NCBI GenBank assembly: GCA_963816545.1
Contig: CAWFLE010000001.1
Coordinates: 670,093-734,092 of the forward strand
DNA: 64,000 bases
Origin: Albimonas sp963816545
Lineage (GTDB): Bacteria > Pseudomonadota > Alphaproteobacteria > Rhodobacterales > Rhodobacteraceae
Direction of reading: 5' to 3'
This document shows positions 52,567 through 61,049 of the stretch, in pieces (position 1 is the stretch's first letter; each line of letters begins with the position of its first letter). The translations under genes were made by a program, and so were the position numbers. The notes under the pieces are model-generated. The model ran no database searches. It saw nothing but the letters and a program-made list of their open reading frames with translations, and was not told where the DNA came from.

Positions 52567-52973
52567 CCCCCCCTCGGCACGCGACGAACCTGTCTACCTC
52601 CGCGCCTGGCGCCGCTGAAGCCCGCGCAACAGGCGCACGACCGGCCCGACCGGAGAACGCCCCGAGGCGGGAGCACGTCCACGGACGGAACGAGGGCGGA
52701 CGGCAGCGGCGCAGAGAAGCGTCGGGACGCGGCGGTCGCCGGAGCCGGCGTCTGCGGAATCCACCAGCTTCACCGGCTCACGCAACTCGGGGTGACGCTG
52801 GACGCCGAATTCCGGGATTACGAGGTTGCAAGGGGACAACGCTGCCGACGAAGCCTTCGGTAGCGTTGTGCGCTCGAAGTCGGCTCTGCGGAAATGCCGT
52901 TGAAAAAGTCGGAGTTGAAGTAGCCGTTTCGGCCCTGATTCACTCTTTCCCGAACAACGGGAGAGGGCGGGCC
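52567..52973. other. gene-free spacer with probable left end of the IS1182 element
   Basis: About 400 bases with no credible coding frame. The stretch GCCGTTGAAAAAGTCGGAG at about 52900 resembles the AAAAAGT-type ends of IS1182 elements, so the element's left border is probably between 52840 and 52910. A matching right end was not found. Confidence 0.4.
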
Positions 52974-53055
52974 ATGATGGGGCCGCGGCAGGTGGCGCAA
53001 GGCGCGCTGTTCTACGAGTTCTCGATCGAAGACCACGTCCCGACCGATCACCTGC

Positions 53056-53058
53056 TGA
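53056..53058. repeat. target-site duplication (left) of the IS427-group element
   Basis: TGA, repeated at 53967-53969. It fits the TNA target of the IS427 group. Confidence 0.75.
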
Positions 53059-53966
53059 GAGGCCGTTTCGAAAGGGGTTGAGCGGTTGCGCCTCGTGCGT
53101 GATTCCAGCGGGTCGCCGAAACCTGACGGGAGCTGCCGATGTGGACGCCGACCACCCGGGCGCAGCATGATCGCGCGTCGCTGCGCTACCAGACTGATCT
53201 GACGGATGCGGAGTGGGCGGTGATCGAGCCGCATCTGCCTGCGTCCCGAGGGACCGGCCGACCTCGGCTATGGCCGATGCGCGAGATCGTCAACGCCATC
53301 TTCTACGTGATGCGGGCGGGCTGCCCCTGGCGGCTTTCGCCCAGCGACCTCCCCCCATGGAGCACGATCTATCGCTGGTTCGCGGCGCTCCGCGACAGCG
53401 GCGCGCCTGATTGCGATCAACCACGCGCTGGTCATGGCGGACCGGGAGCGGACCGGGCGTGAGGCCAGCCCGAGCGGGGCGATCATCGACAGCCAAAGCG
53501 TCAAGACGGTCGAAGCGGCGGGCCGCGAGGGTACGACGCGGGCAAGAAGATCAAGGGCCGCAAGCGCCATGCCCTGGTCGACACCGACGGCCGCGGCCTC
53601 ATGCTGGAGACGCATTCGGCAGGCATCCAGGACCGCGACGGCGGCGCGGCCTTGCTGCGAGCCTCGCGCCGCTCTTTCCCGTTCGTCGAGAAGGTCTTCG
53701 CCGACAGCGGCTACGCGGGCGACACTGTCGCCGAGGCTACCCTCATCGCCGTCGAGATCGTCCGCAAAATCCGGGCCAGATCGGCTTCGCCGTCCACCCC
53801 CGCCGCTGGGTCGTCGAGCGCTTCTTCGCGTGGATCAATCGGAACCGCCGACTGGCGAAGGACTTCGAAGCATCCGTCGCCTCCGCCAACGCCTTCCTCT
53901 ACACGGCCTCCATCATGCTGCTCGTTCGACGGCTCGCGCGGTCAGCTTGAGTTTCGAAACCGACTC
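53059..53966 (+). mobile_element. IS5-family (IS427 group) insertion sequence
   Basis: 908 bases. The left end GAGGCCGTTTCGAAAGG and the reverse complement of the right end GAGTCGGTTTCGAAACT are imperfect inverted repeats. It carries one transposase gene and is flanked by TGA duplications. It lies in the IS1182 transposase gene, so it arrived after that element. Confidence 0.88.
53139..53950 (+). CDS. IS427-group transposase, frameshifted in this sequence
   Basis: DDE transposase. LRYQTDLTDAEWAVIEPHLP opens it, then RAGCPWRLSPSDLPPW, then IIDSQSVKTVEA with the first catalytic Asp, FADSGYAGD with the second, and VVERFFAWINRNRRLAKDFE with the catalytic Glu. One extra base near 53408 and two missing bases near 53526 and 53770 break it; corrected length 270 residues. 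The missing A in CGCAAAATCC could be a programmed frameshift site, but three shifts in one gene point to errors. Confidence 0.87.
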
Positions 53967-53969
53967 TGA
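53967..53969. repeat. target-site duplication (right) of the IS427-group element
   Basis: TGA, matching 53056-53058. Confidence 0.75.
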
Positions 53970-55309
53970 GGCGGATCGACCGGTTCGTCGACCTCTCGGA
54001 CATCCGGCGGTTTCTCGCGCCGTTCTACAGCTCCACCGGGCGGCCGTCGATCGACCCGGAGCTGATGATCCGGATGCTGATCGTCGGCTACTGCTTCGGC
54101 ATCCGCTCGGAGCGCCGGCTCTGCGACGAGGTCCATCTGAACCTGGCCTACCGCTGGTTCTGCCGGCTGGATCTGACCGACCCCGTGCCGGACCACTCGA
54201 CCTTCTCGAAGAACCGCCATGGCCGGTTCCGCGACAGCGACCTGTTCCGGCATCTGTTCGAGCAGGTGCTGGCGCGCTGCATCGCGCGAGGGCCTGGTCG
54301 GCGGCGACAGCTTCGGCGTCGACGCCTCGCTGATCTCGGCCGACGCCTGCCGCTTCGAGAAGATCGAGCCGGAGGAATGGGCGCCGGAGAGGATCACGCG
54401 GGCGACGCAGGAATATCTCGACACGCTCGACGACGCGGCTTTCGGCGCGGCGACGCCGGTGAAGCCGAAGGCGCTGTCGCCCGTCGGATCCCGGCCGCCC
54501 GGTTCACCGCGGCGAACGGGGACCGGCCGTTCTACGCGTACTGCACCAACTACCTGGTGGATCTCGAGAACGCGGTGATCGTCGACGTCGAGGCCACCGC
54601 GCCGATCCGCCAGGCGGAGGTCGGCGCGGCGCTGGACATGATCGCGCGCACCCGGGATCGCTTCGGCCTCTACCCCGAGAAGCTGGTCGCGGACACCGCC
54701 TATGGGTCCGCCGAGGCGCTCGGCTGGCTGGTCGAGAGCGAGGGGATCGAGCCGCACATCCCGGTCATCGACAAGTCCGCAGCGCAAGGACGGGACCTTC
54801 TCCCGCGAGGACTTCGCCTATGATCGCGAGACCGACAGCTACGCCTGTCCCGGCGGCAAGAGGCTGCTCCCCGGCCGCCGCGCCTTCCAGACGATCCGGC
54901 CGGCTGCGAAGGACGACGGCTCGATCCGCTATCGCGCCTCCAAGGCCGACTGCGACGCCTGCCCGCTCAAGCCGCGGTGCTGCCCGAAGCAGCCGCCGCG
55001 GAAAGTGACGAGGTCGATCCACGAGGGCGCCCGCGACCTGGCGCGGGAGATCACCTCGAGCGACGCCTACGTCGCCTCGGCCTACGCGAGAAAGAAGGTC
55101 GAGATGCTGTTCGCCCATCTCAAGCGCATCCTCGGCCTGACCCGCCTCCGCCTCAGAGGCCCGAACGGCGCGAGGGACGAGTTCCTGATGGCCGCCACCG
55201 TCCAGAACCTCCGCAAGCTCGCGATGATCCTGCCAAGCCCGGCGTTCGGGCCGGGTGCGCGTTTGGACGCTGACATGGGACGACTTGAGGCCGAAGCCTG
55301 AGCCCAGGC

Positions 55310-55689
55310 ATGCCCTTGCGCCGATATCCTCCAGTGCGAAGCGTGCACGACCTCGCCGCGAAGATCGCGACGGCATCCGGAACAAGCAAGCGCGCGCTGA
55401 AAAAGATGCTGGGCTGGCTGACCTCGGCGGAGAACTCCCCGCCCACGCTCGACGCCCTTCTTACGATCATGCGCGAGCCAGTTTCGACCTCGCCGGCGCC
55501 GCCGGAGTGGTGGGGGCTGCGCTCTACAGGTCCGGGGATCCCCGGCTCCCGGCCGGGCGCGCGCTGTCCGCCGCCACCGAGGCCTTTCTTTCAGGAAGGG
55601 ACCCGCCGGCGACTGGATTTCGGTCCGGCGACCTGATGCTCCTGCTTGAATCCATCGGCCGCCGCCGCGACGGGGAGCTTCGAGCCTGA
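55310..55689 (+). CDS. hypothetical protein, probably frameshifted
   Basis: Two frames that look coding join near 55475. The first holds VHDLAAKIATASGTSKRALK and LTSAENSPPTLDALLTIMRE; the second holds SFDLAGAAGVVGAALYRSGD and FRSGDLMLLLESIGRRRDGE. A one-base deletion there would give about 127 residues. No family recognised. It could also be chance open frame in GC-rich DNA. Confidence 0.3.
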
Positions 55690-55898
55690 GGCGTTCAGAG
55701 CGGGCGTCTGCTCGATCCAGGATGCCGAAGACGCGACGGCGGCGAGCGGTCTCCGCAAGCAGACCTCAGGCGAGGCCTCTGGAGTGCCGCGACGCTGCTC
55801 CAATGCGTCGCGTTCCACGTCGATCGACCGGGCGGCCACGGGCTTGAGCCCCCTGATGCGCCTGCATCGAAGTCGACCGCCGGTAGCGACGCTGGGAC

Positions 55899-57242
55899 GA
55901 TTGAGCAACCTGAGGTCTGGAAATTCGCTCTGGCGTGATCACGCATCCTGGCATTCCCACTTGATGTAGGCCTTGGCGTCCGAGGCCCATTTTTCGTCGA
56001 TCTCGACGAGGACGGCGGTGACGAGGCGCTCGAGGGCGTCTCGTTGGGGAAGACCCTGACCTTTCGGGTGCGGCGCTTGAGTTCCTGCTGGATGGCGCGC
56101 TCGATGGGGTTGGCGGTGCGCATGCGCCGCCGGTGGGGCTCGGGCAGCGAGAACACGGCGAGGCCCTCGGGGACGTTCTGCTCCAGCCATGCCGCGAGCC
56201 TGGGGGCGCTGTCGCGGTAGGTCGCGACGAGCTCGGCCAGGGCGGTTCGGCCTTTGCCAGGGAGGCGGCGTTCCAGACGGCGCGCAGCTCGGCGCCGATG
56301 CCTTGCGGATGGCGGGGCTCGGAGCATGATGGATGGCGTTGCGGGCGAGATGGAACTGGCACCGCTGCCATATCGCGCCGGCGAAGACGGCCTTGCGGGC
56401 GGCGCGAGCCCGGCATGATCGTCGGTGACGAGATTCGACGCCGCGCAGGCCGCGTGCCACGAGGCTGTCGAGAAAGGCGCGCCAGTGGACCTCGGCCTCA
56501 GACAGGGCGACGGAGACGCCGAGCACCCGGCGGCGCTCGTCCGCGCCGATGCCGATCGCCGAGAGGATGGCGGCGTCGCGTACGACGCCGCCGTGGCGCA
56601 TCTTCTCGTATCGGGCATCGAGGAAGAGATAGGATCTCGCCGAGCGGGCGGGTGCGCCAGGCCTCGAGCTCGTCGTCCAGCAGCTTCGCCGCGCGGCTGA
56701 CCTGCGTGGAGGACAGGCTCTCGATGCCGAACTCGCGCATCACCGCCTCGACCTCGCGGGTCGACACGCCCTTGATGTACATCTCCGCCACCGCCAGCAT
56801 CACGGCGCGCACCGAGCGGCGGCCGCGCTCCAGCGATTGCGGGTAGAACGGCGCGCCATCATGGCCGGCGGTCTTGGGAACGTCGACGGTGACCGTGCCT
56901 GCCGGCGTGTCGATGCGCTTGGGCTTGTAGCCGTTGGCATAGCCCTGCCGCTCGGCAGTGCGCTCGTAGGGACCGGCGCACAGGAAACGCTCCCGCTCGA
57001 TCTGCATGGCGAGCTCGAACGCACGGCCAAAGACCGTGGCGATATCGCCGGGGCCATGCTCGATCAGATGTTCCAAGAGGGCCTCGACCGCCGTATCTTT
57101 CCGTCCGTCCATTCGCGCTTCTCCATGGCTGGTTTCGCAACTCCATGGAATATCAGGATGGGCCGCCCCTGCCGGGGCATGCCCCGGCAGGGGCGCGCAG
57201 CGCCAGCGCAAGCTGAATTTCCAGACGTCAGGTTACGGTACC
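55899..57242 (-). mobile_element. IS256-family insertion sequence, copy 1 (damaged, mosaic)
   Basis: 1344 bases, starting GATTGAGCAACCTG and ending GGTTACGGTACC like copy 2. The transposase 5' half (56.7-57.24 kb) is almost identical to copy 2, the 3' half (55.9-56.6 kb) differs at many positions. The 8 bases flanking it (GCTGGGAC left, CTCGTGCT right) do not match, so no target duplication remains. Confidence 0.88.
55939..57112 (-). pseudogene. IS256-family transposase, copy 1, several frameshifts
   Basis: Starts MDGRKDTAVEALLEHLIEHG and ends IKWECQDA as in copy 2, but passes through several frames: the break after PLGEI (near 56635), another after RGLRGVES (near 56435), and more near 56270-56300 and 56040. 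It is eight bases shorter than copy 2. Because errors are common in this sequence, it may be less damaged in the real genome. Confidence 0.8.
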
Positions 57243-57395
57243 CTCGTGCTGCCGTTCGCTGTGGGGATCGCGCTCGAGATGAGCACCGCAGCGAGGAACG
57301 TCGGCACCGACCTTGACGCCCGCCGAGCCAGGCGCCGTGATGAGATCAGGGAGAGGCGCAGGAGGTGGCCGGTGCTGATGACGGATGTCGACTGA
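57243..57395 (+). pseudogene. 3' remnant of a gene cut by IS256 copy 1
   Basis: The open frame enters from the IS end and reads LPFAVGIALEMSTAARNVGTDL, then a basic ARRARRRDEIRERRRRWP tail. The upstream part is missing. An internal ATG at 57279 could still start a 38-residue peptide. It overlaps the next gene by 11 bases, showing the original operon ran from the left. Confidence 0.5.
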
Positions 57396-57576
57396 GCGAG
57401 AGAGACTGCTGATCTGGCCTGTCCCCTTCACGAGCGCTGAGATGGAGCAGCGCCTCCTGCTCCGCCCGCAGCTCGTGTGGTATGAGGAGCCGTATTGGCG
57501 GCTGTGCTGCTACGCCAGCAATCACGAGTTGATCCGCTTGATCAGCGAGGGCTGGGAGTTGTTCGAGGATGACTGA
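57385..57576 (+). CDS. small hypothetical protein (63 aa)
   Basis: MSTERERLLIWPVPFTSAEM, then an aromatic-rich YEEPYWRLCCYASNHELIRL and WELFEDD end. No family recognised. Start overlaps the stop of the preceding remnant, and the MbcA-like gene begins six bases after its stop, so it looks like part of a tight operon. Confidence 0.55.
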   Translation: MSTERERLLIWPVPFTSAEMEQRLLLRPQLVWYEEPYWRLCCYASNHELIRLISEGWELFEDD

Positions 57577-57581
57577 GCCCG

Positions 57582-57968
57582 ATGACTGACGTGGACGAAC
57601 TCGACCTCATGTTGCGTCGGGCTCGGCTGCCGTCGGAGCCCGAGCTGATACGGATCCTGGCGGTCTCTGACGCCATCGCGTGGATGGCCCCCGAGGAGCG
57701 CGCTGAGTGGCTGCTACAGCCATGCGACGACCTCGGCGGGAAGATGCCTGCGGAGACGCTCAGGCACGACCTGGAGCGCGTTCTCGCCGCTGTTGTAATC
57801 GAGCGCGCCGTCAGGGTGCTGGGCGACGGGGGCGGGGCCCAGGACTGGCTCCGCCGCCCGTCGGCACCGCTTGGCGGTCGGCGGCCTGGGGACATGCTCT
57901 CGAGTGCGGAGGGGCGTCGGGAGGTGCTGGATCATCTGGCGCGCGGTGAGGGTGGGTTCGCCTCATGA
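57582..57968 (+). CDS. protein with two MbcA/ParS-Xre-like antitoxin motifs
   Basis: A 128-residue protein. The C-terminal WLRRPSAPLGGRRPGDML followed by GRREVLDHLARGEGGF is the pattern of the toxin-binding domain of Xre/MbcA/ParS antitoxins (DUF2384). An internal segment, WLLQPCDDLGGKMPAETL near residues 43-60, repeats the same WLxxPxxxLGGxxPxxxL pattern. No RES-type toxin lies next to it, and no helix-turn-helix is obvious, so an antitoxin role is only inferred. Confidence 0.65.
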   Translation: MTDVDELDLMLRRARLPSEPELIRILAVSDAIAWMAPEERAEWLLQPCDDLGGKMPAETLRHDLERVLAAVVIERAVRVLGDGGGAQDWLRRPSAPLGGRRPGDMLSSAEGRREVLDHLARGEGGFAS

Positions 57969-57978
57969 CAGCAGCCTG

Positions 57979-58554
57979 TTAGCCTGGCTGAGCATCTCGA
58001 TCATCAGCTGCCGTGGTGCGGCTATAAATTATCCTGTGCAACGAAGAATTTATCCGAACAACTGGCGCGGGTCGTAGGATGTGGTGTCGGAAATCACCAC
58101 CCTTGGGGTCTTCGTATATATATCTGAGTTCGACATGAGAAGTGCCTATCCCGTCCAAGATAGAGGTAACATCTTTTTCATCGTTTACTATCTTCGGGAT
58201 GTTCGCGTCGCGTGGCTGAATTCCGCTGGACATGAACAACTCTACGCTCCTGGTGTGTCCATTTGTAATTTCGGAGTTTTCATATGTCGCCTGTATCTGT
58301 TGCCGACTGCCGTTCGAGAGCTTCCTGTAAAGCTTTCCAAGATGGTGAGTTGAGGGAGCGTTGCCGGTTTCCATCGTCAAAAACGCCTTTAGATATATCT
58401 CACAGGAGAAATAGACGTTGACGACACAGGCGACATAATCGTGTAGCGAGATTTCTTTCTCGAGTTCTTTGAGGATGCAAGCCTCTCCCATCGTGCCAAA
58501 TGAGTGGGCTGTTTGAACAGCTCTGATGACGTAGTCTCTGCGATGCAGTTTCAT
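57979..58554 (-). CDS. HEPN-like domain protein, AT-richer than its surroundings
   Basis: 191 residues from the ATG at MKLHRRDYVI; a longer start at 58722 would overlap the divergent small gene. The layout FSCEIYLKAFLTMETG, HHLGKLYRKLSNGSRQQI and VELRYIYEDPKGG resembles HEPN helical-bundle proteins found in toxin and defence systems. A canonical R-x4-6-H motif is not clear. Its lower GC content and opposite direction suggest separate recent arrival. Confidence 0.55.
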   Translation of the reverse strand: MKLHRRDYVIRAVQTAHSFGTMGEACILKELEKEISLHDYVACVVNVYFSCEIYLKAFLTMETGNAPSTHHLGKLYRKLSNGSRQQIQATYENSEITNGHTRSVELFMSSGIQPRDANIPKIVNDEKDVTSILDGIGTSHVELRYIYEDPKGGDFRHHILRPAPVVRINSSLHRIIYSRTTAADDRDAQPG

Positions 58555-58686
58555 TGAAATACCCCACGATCCTGGATCCGCCTTATTCTGCGCGAGAGGA
58601 TGGGCAAGCACCACCCCGTCCAAGGATCGCGGGCGTTTTGAGCGCCGTGTAATCGTCTCTATGTCCCTGGAAACAGGGAGAGAGAC

Positions 58687-58893
58687 ATGAGGAAGACACT
58701 CAAACGGATCATCGTCGCCCACTTCGAGGTTAACTCATACCCAATGCTTGGGCGGGTCTACGCGGGCGTGGGTGCCGTCCTCGCCACCGCATCCGTCTAT
58801 CTTGATGGGTGGGGTCTCATGAACATCCTGGCGTTCGTCCTCAGCGGTTTCTCGTTCATCAGCCTGGGCCTGCTTCGGAGGATGAAGCGGTGA
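58687..58893 (+). CDS. small membrane protein (68 aa)
   Basis: MRKTLKRIIVAHFEV, then two hydrophobic helices (VYAGVGAVLATASVYL and ILAFVLSGFSFISLGLL) and a basic end RRMKR. GGGAGAGAG precedes the ATG. Its TGA overlaps the GTG start of the next gene, which is split by IS256 copy 2. Confidence 0.6.
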   Translation: MRKTLKRIIVAHFEVNSYPMLGRVYAGVGAVLATASVYLDGWGLMNILAFVLSGFSFISLGLLRRMKR

Positions 58894-58900
58894 CCACCCC
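58893..58900. repeat. target-site duplication (left) of IS256 copy 2
   Basis: ACCACCCC, repeated at 60254-60261. Eight bases is the usual duplication for IS256 elements. Confidence 0.9.
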
Positions 58901-58941
58901 GATTGAGCAACCTGTGGTCTGGAAATTCTGCTCTGGCGTGA

Positions 58942-60123
58942 TCACGCATCCTGGCATTCCCACTTGATGTAGGCCTTTGCGTCCGAGGCCCATTTTTCGT
59001 CGATCTCGACGAGCACGGCGGTGACCAGCCGCTCGAGGGAATCCTCGTTGGGAAAGACCCTGACCTTGATGGTGCGGCGCTTGAGTTCCTGCTGGACGGC
59101 GCGCTCCATCGGATTGGAGGTCCGCATGCGTCGGCGGTGATGGTCGGGCAGCGTGAAGACGGCGAGGCCCTCGGGCACGCTCTCCTCAAGCCATGCGGCG
59201 AGTTTCGAGGCGGTGTCGCGGTAGGTCGCGACGAGTTCGGCCAAGGCGGTTTCGGCCTTTGCCAGGGAGGCAGCGTTCCAAACGGCGCGCAGCTCGGCGC
59301 CGATGCGCTTGCGGATCGCGAGGCTCGGCGCGTGATGGATGGCGTTCTGGGCGAGGTGGAATTGACAGCGCTGCCATTTCGCGCCGCCCAAGACGGCCCT
59401 GCGGGCGGCGCGCAGGCCGGCGTGGTCGTCGGAGACCACATATTCGACCCCGCGCAGGCCGCGGGCCTGGAGGCTCTCCAGAAAGGCCCGCCAATGGACC
59501 TCCGCCTCGGACAGGGCGACCGAGACCCCGAGAACCCGGCGGCGCTCGTCCGGGCCGATGCCGATCGCCGAGAGCACGGCGGCGTCGCGTACGACCCCGC
59601 CGTGGCGCATCTTCTCGTAGCGCGCATCGAGGATCAGATACCGGATCTCGCCGAGAGGCCGGTTGCGCCAGGCTTCCAGCTCGTCGTCCAGAAGCTTCGC
59701 CGCGCGGCTGACCTGCGAGGAGGACAGGCTCTCGATGCCGAACTCGCGCATCACCGCCTCGACCTCGCGGGTCGACACGCCCTTGATGTACATCTCCGCC
59801 ACCGCCAGCATCACGGCGCGCACCGAGCGGCGGCCGCGCTCCAGCGATTGCGGGTAGAACGGCGCGCCATCATGGCCGGCGGTCTTGGGAACGTCGACCG
59901 TGACCGTGCCTGCCGGCGTGTCGATGCGCTTGGGCTTGTAGCCGTTGGCATAGCCCTGGCGCTCGGCAGTGCGCTCGTAGGGACCGGCGCACAGGAAACG
60001 CTCCCGCTCGATCTGCATGGCGAGCTCGAACGCACGGCCGAAGACCGTGGCGATATCGCCGGGGCCATGCTCGATCAGATGTTCCAAGAGGGCCTCGACC
60101 GCCGTATCTTTCCGTCCGTCCAT
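58942..60123 (-). CDS. IS256-family (mutator-type) transposase, intact
   Basis: 393 residues from MDGRKDTAVEALLEHLIEHG. The DDE core has LILDARYEKMRHGG (first Asp), VVSDDHAGLRAARRAV (second Asp) and RTSNPMERAVQQELKRR (catalytic Glu), with the WQRCQFHLAQNA stretch typical of the family. Ends IKWECQDA. It is one of the few long genes in the island with no frameshift. The open frame runs 33 codons upstream, but the conserved start is used. Confidence 0.94.
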   Translation of the reverse strand: MDGRKDTAVEALLEHLIEHGPGDIATVFGRAFELAMQIERERFLCAGPYERTAERQGYANGYKPKRIDTPAGTVTVDVPKTAGHDGAPFYPQSLERGRRSVRAVMLAVAEMYIKGVSTREVEAVMREFGIESLSSSQVSRAAKLLDDELEAWRNRPLGEIRYLILDARYEKMRHGGVVRDAAVLSAIGIGPDERRRVLGVSVALSEAEVHWRAFLESLQARGLRGVEYVVSDDHAGLRAARRAVLGGAKWQRCQFHLAQNAIHHAPSLAIRKRIGAELRAVWNAASLAKAETALAELVATYRDTASKLAAWLEESVPEGLAVFTLPDHHRRRMRTSNPMERAVQQELKRRTIKVRVFPNEDSLERLVTAVLVEIDEKWASDAKAYIKWECQDA

Positions 60124-60175
60124 TCGCGCTTCTCCATGGCTGGTTTCGCAACTCCATGGAATATCAGGATGGACC

Positions 60176-60205
60176 GCCCCTGCCGGGGCAGGCCCCGGCA
60201 GGGGC
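60176..60205. repeat. subterminal perfect hairpin in IS256 copy 2
   Basis: GCCCCTGCCGGGGC, two bases, GCCCCGGCAGGGGC: a 14-bp perfect stem between the right end and the transposase start. Also present in copy 3; copy 1 differs only in the loop. It may stop transcription entering from outside. Confidence 0.85.
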
Positions 60206-60253
60206 GCGCAGCGCCAGCGCAAGCTGAATTTCCAGACGTCAGGTTACGGTACC

Positions 60254-60261
60254 ACCACCCC
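60254..60261. repeat. target-site duplication (right) of IS256 copy 2
   Basis: ACCACCCC, matching 58893-58900. Confidence 0.9.
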
Positions 60262-60636
60262 CACCCCCGAGAAGATCAAAGCCTTCCTCGACGACCTGGC
60301 GCGGATCAGTTGGAAGCACGGCATCGAGATCGACTGGGACAGGGATGAGGGAGCCATGCTCGCACCGCTCGGCGAGGATACCCGTGGCTACTTCGTCAGT
60401 GAGACGACCTGGGTTAAGGGCGCGGTAAGGCTGGGCGCATGCCTCAACGCCATCCACGCGACCCAGTCGAGCCTCGATATCCATAAGCTCAGCAACCACG
60501 ACCGCCTCCGGATCATGGGAGGTGAAGCCGCCCGCGCTCGCCATGAAGCCGCGGCGGAGCGGACATTGAACGACCCGGAGTGCCAGAAGGTCCTCGATGA
60601 GATGTTCGGTAGGGAGAAGAAGGGAGGGCAGGGGTG

Positions 60637-60902
60637 ATGCAGATCCAGGTCGACCCGGCGGAGCTCGAGATCATCTCCGAGCGTGAGGACGTCGCGACCG
60701 TTGAGTATCGCGGCGCTCGCTTCGAGATCCAGTCCTGGGTGCCGATCACCCTCACCAAGCGAGCAGGCGCCATCGTAGAGCAGAAGGTGTTGAGGCAGGG
60801 CATCACGCCCGCTGATGCCGCCGAGATGCTCGAGGCGAAGGCCAAAGCGTCGTCGCACGCGATGCTCGATTTTCTTTCGAAGACAGGGGAGGGCAGGACT
60901 GA
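60637..60902 (+). CDS. IxIDP-family small protein, member 1 (probably frameshifted at its end)
   Basis: MQIQVDPAELEIISEREDVA and VEYRGARFEIQSW match the N-terminal pattern of four proteins further along (62718, 62918, 63198, 63469). ASSHAMLDFL takes the place of their SAHERL motif. As written the frame runs on to 61080, but one missing base near 60893 would end it at the TGA of 60900-60902, giving about 88 residues and a TGATG overlap with the next start, as elsewhere in this operon. Start ATG overlaps the preceding stop. Function unknown. Confidence 0.55.
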
Positions 60903-61049
60903 TGCGCCGTTTGCTCGCCTCCTGGCACCGCTCGATCCGCAGCCCACTCTTCTGGGACGGGTTCCGCGACGGCTTCACGGCGTGGATATGGTTCTGGAAC
61001 CCGGACATGATGCCGTCAAAGCGGCGGGGACGAGGAGGCCGACTTCTGA
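60902..61049 (+). CDS. small aromatic-rich hypothetical protein (about 48 aa)
   Basis: MRRLLASWHRSIRSPLFWDG, then FRDGFTAWIWFWNPDMMPSK. With one G removed from CGGCGGGGA near 61023-61030 it ends EEADF at a TGA that overlaps the next ATG (TGATG). Otherwise the frame reads through into the next gene. Too small to assign; the Trp-rich segment could be membrane-associated. Confidence 0.4.

Larger units (their letters stand above)
52974..55301 (+). pseudogene. IS1182-family transposase split by an IS427-group element
   Basis: The N-terminal 28 codons (52974-53058, ALFYEFSIEDHVPTDHLL) and the rest (53970-55301, RRIDRFVDLSDIRRFLAPFY onward) are the two halves of one DDE transposase. Deleting 53059-53969 joins CACCTGCTGAGGCGG in frame. 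The second part holds CDEVHLNLAYRWFCRL, DHSTFSKNR and CPLKPRC. Four extra bases (near 54286, 54490, 54497, 54778) must also be removed; then 470 codons remain without a stop. The insertion itself inactivates it whatever the status of the indels. Confidence 0.88.
58901..60253 (-). mobile_element. IS256-family insertion sequence, copy 2 (intact)
   Basis: 1353 bases, left end GATTGAGCAACCTGTGGTCTGG, right end reverse complement GGTACCGTAACCTGACGTCT: imperfect inverted repeats sharing AACCTG and GTCTGGAAATTC. Flanked by 8-bp duplications ACCACCCC. One intact transposase gene. It is inserted at codon 4 of a small-gene operon member. Confidence 0.94.
58890..60637 (+). pseudogene. HGIxID-domain gene disrupted at codon 4 by IS256 copy 2
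   Basis: GTG ACC ACC CC (58890-58900) precedes the IS; C ACC CCC GAG AAG follows the right duplication (60262 onward). Removing the IS and one 8-bp duplicate gives an unbroken protein of about 130 residues starting MTTPTPEKIKAFLDDLARIS. It then has KHGIEIDWDRDEG and DTRGYFVSE, and a charged C-terminus. GGAGG lies upstream of the GTG. The KHGIEID segment recurs in the protein at 61793. Function unknown; expression now would need a start inside the IS. Confidence 0.75.

Noticed and set aside
53770..53780. Programmed frameshifting in the IS427-group transposase at CGCAAAATCC
   Set aside because: The group can use frameshifting, but this gene has two other indels and the whole window is error-prone, so a programmed site cannot be claimed.
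58081..58353. A 90-codon plus-strand frame opposite the HEPN-like gene
   Set aside because: No ribosome-binding site or recognisable domain; the opposite frame is longer and has a plausible helical fold.
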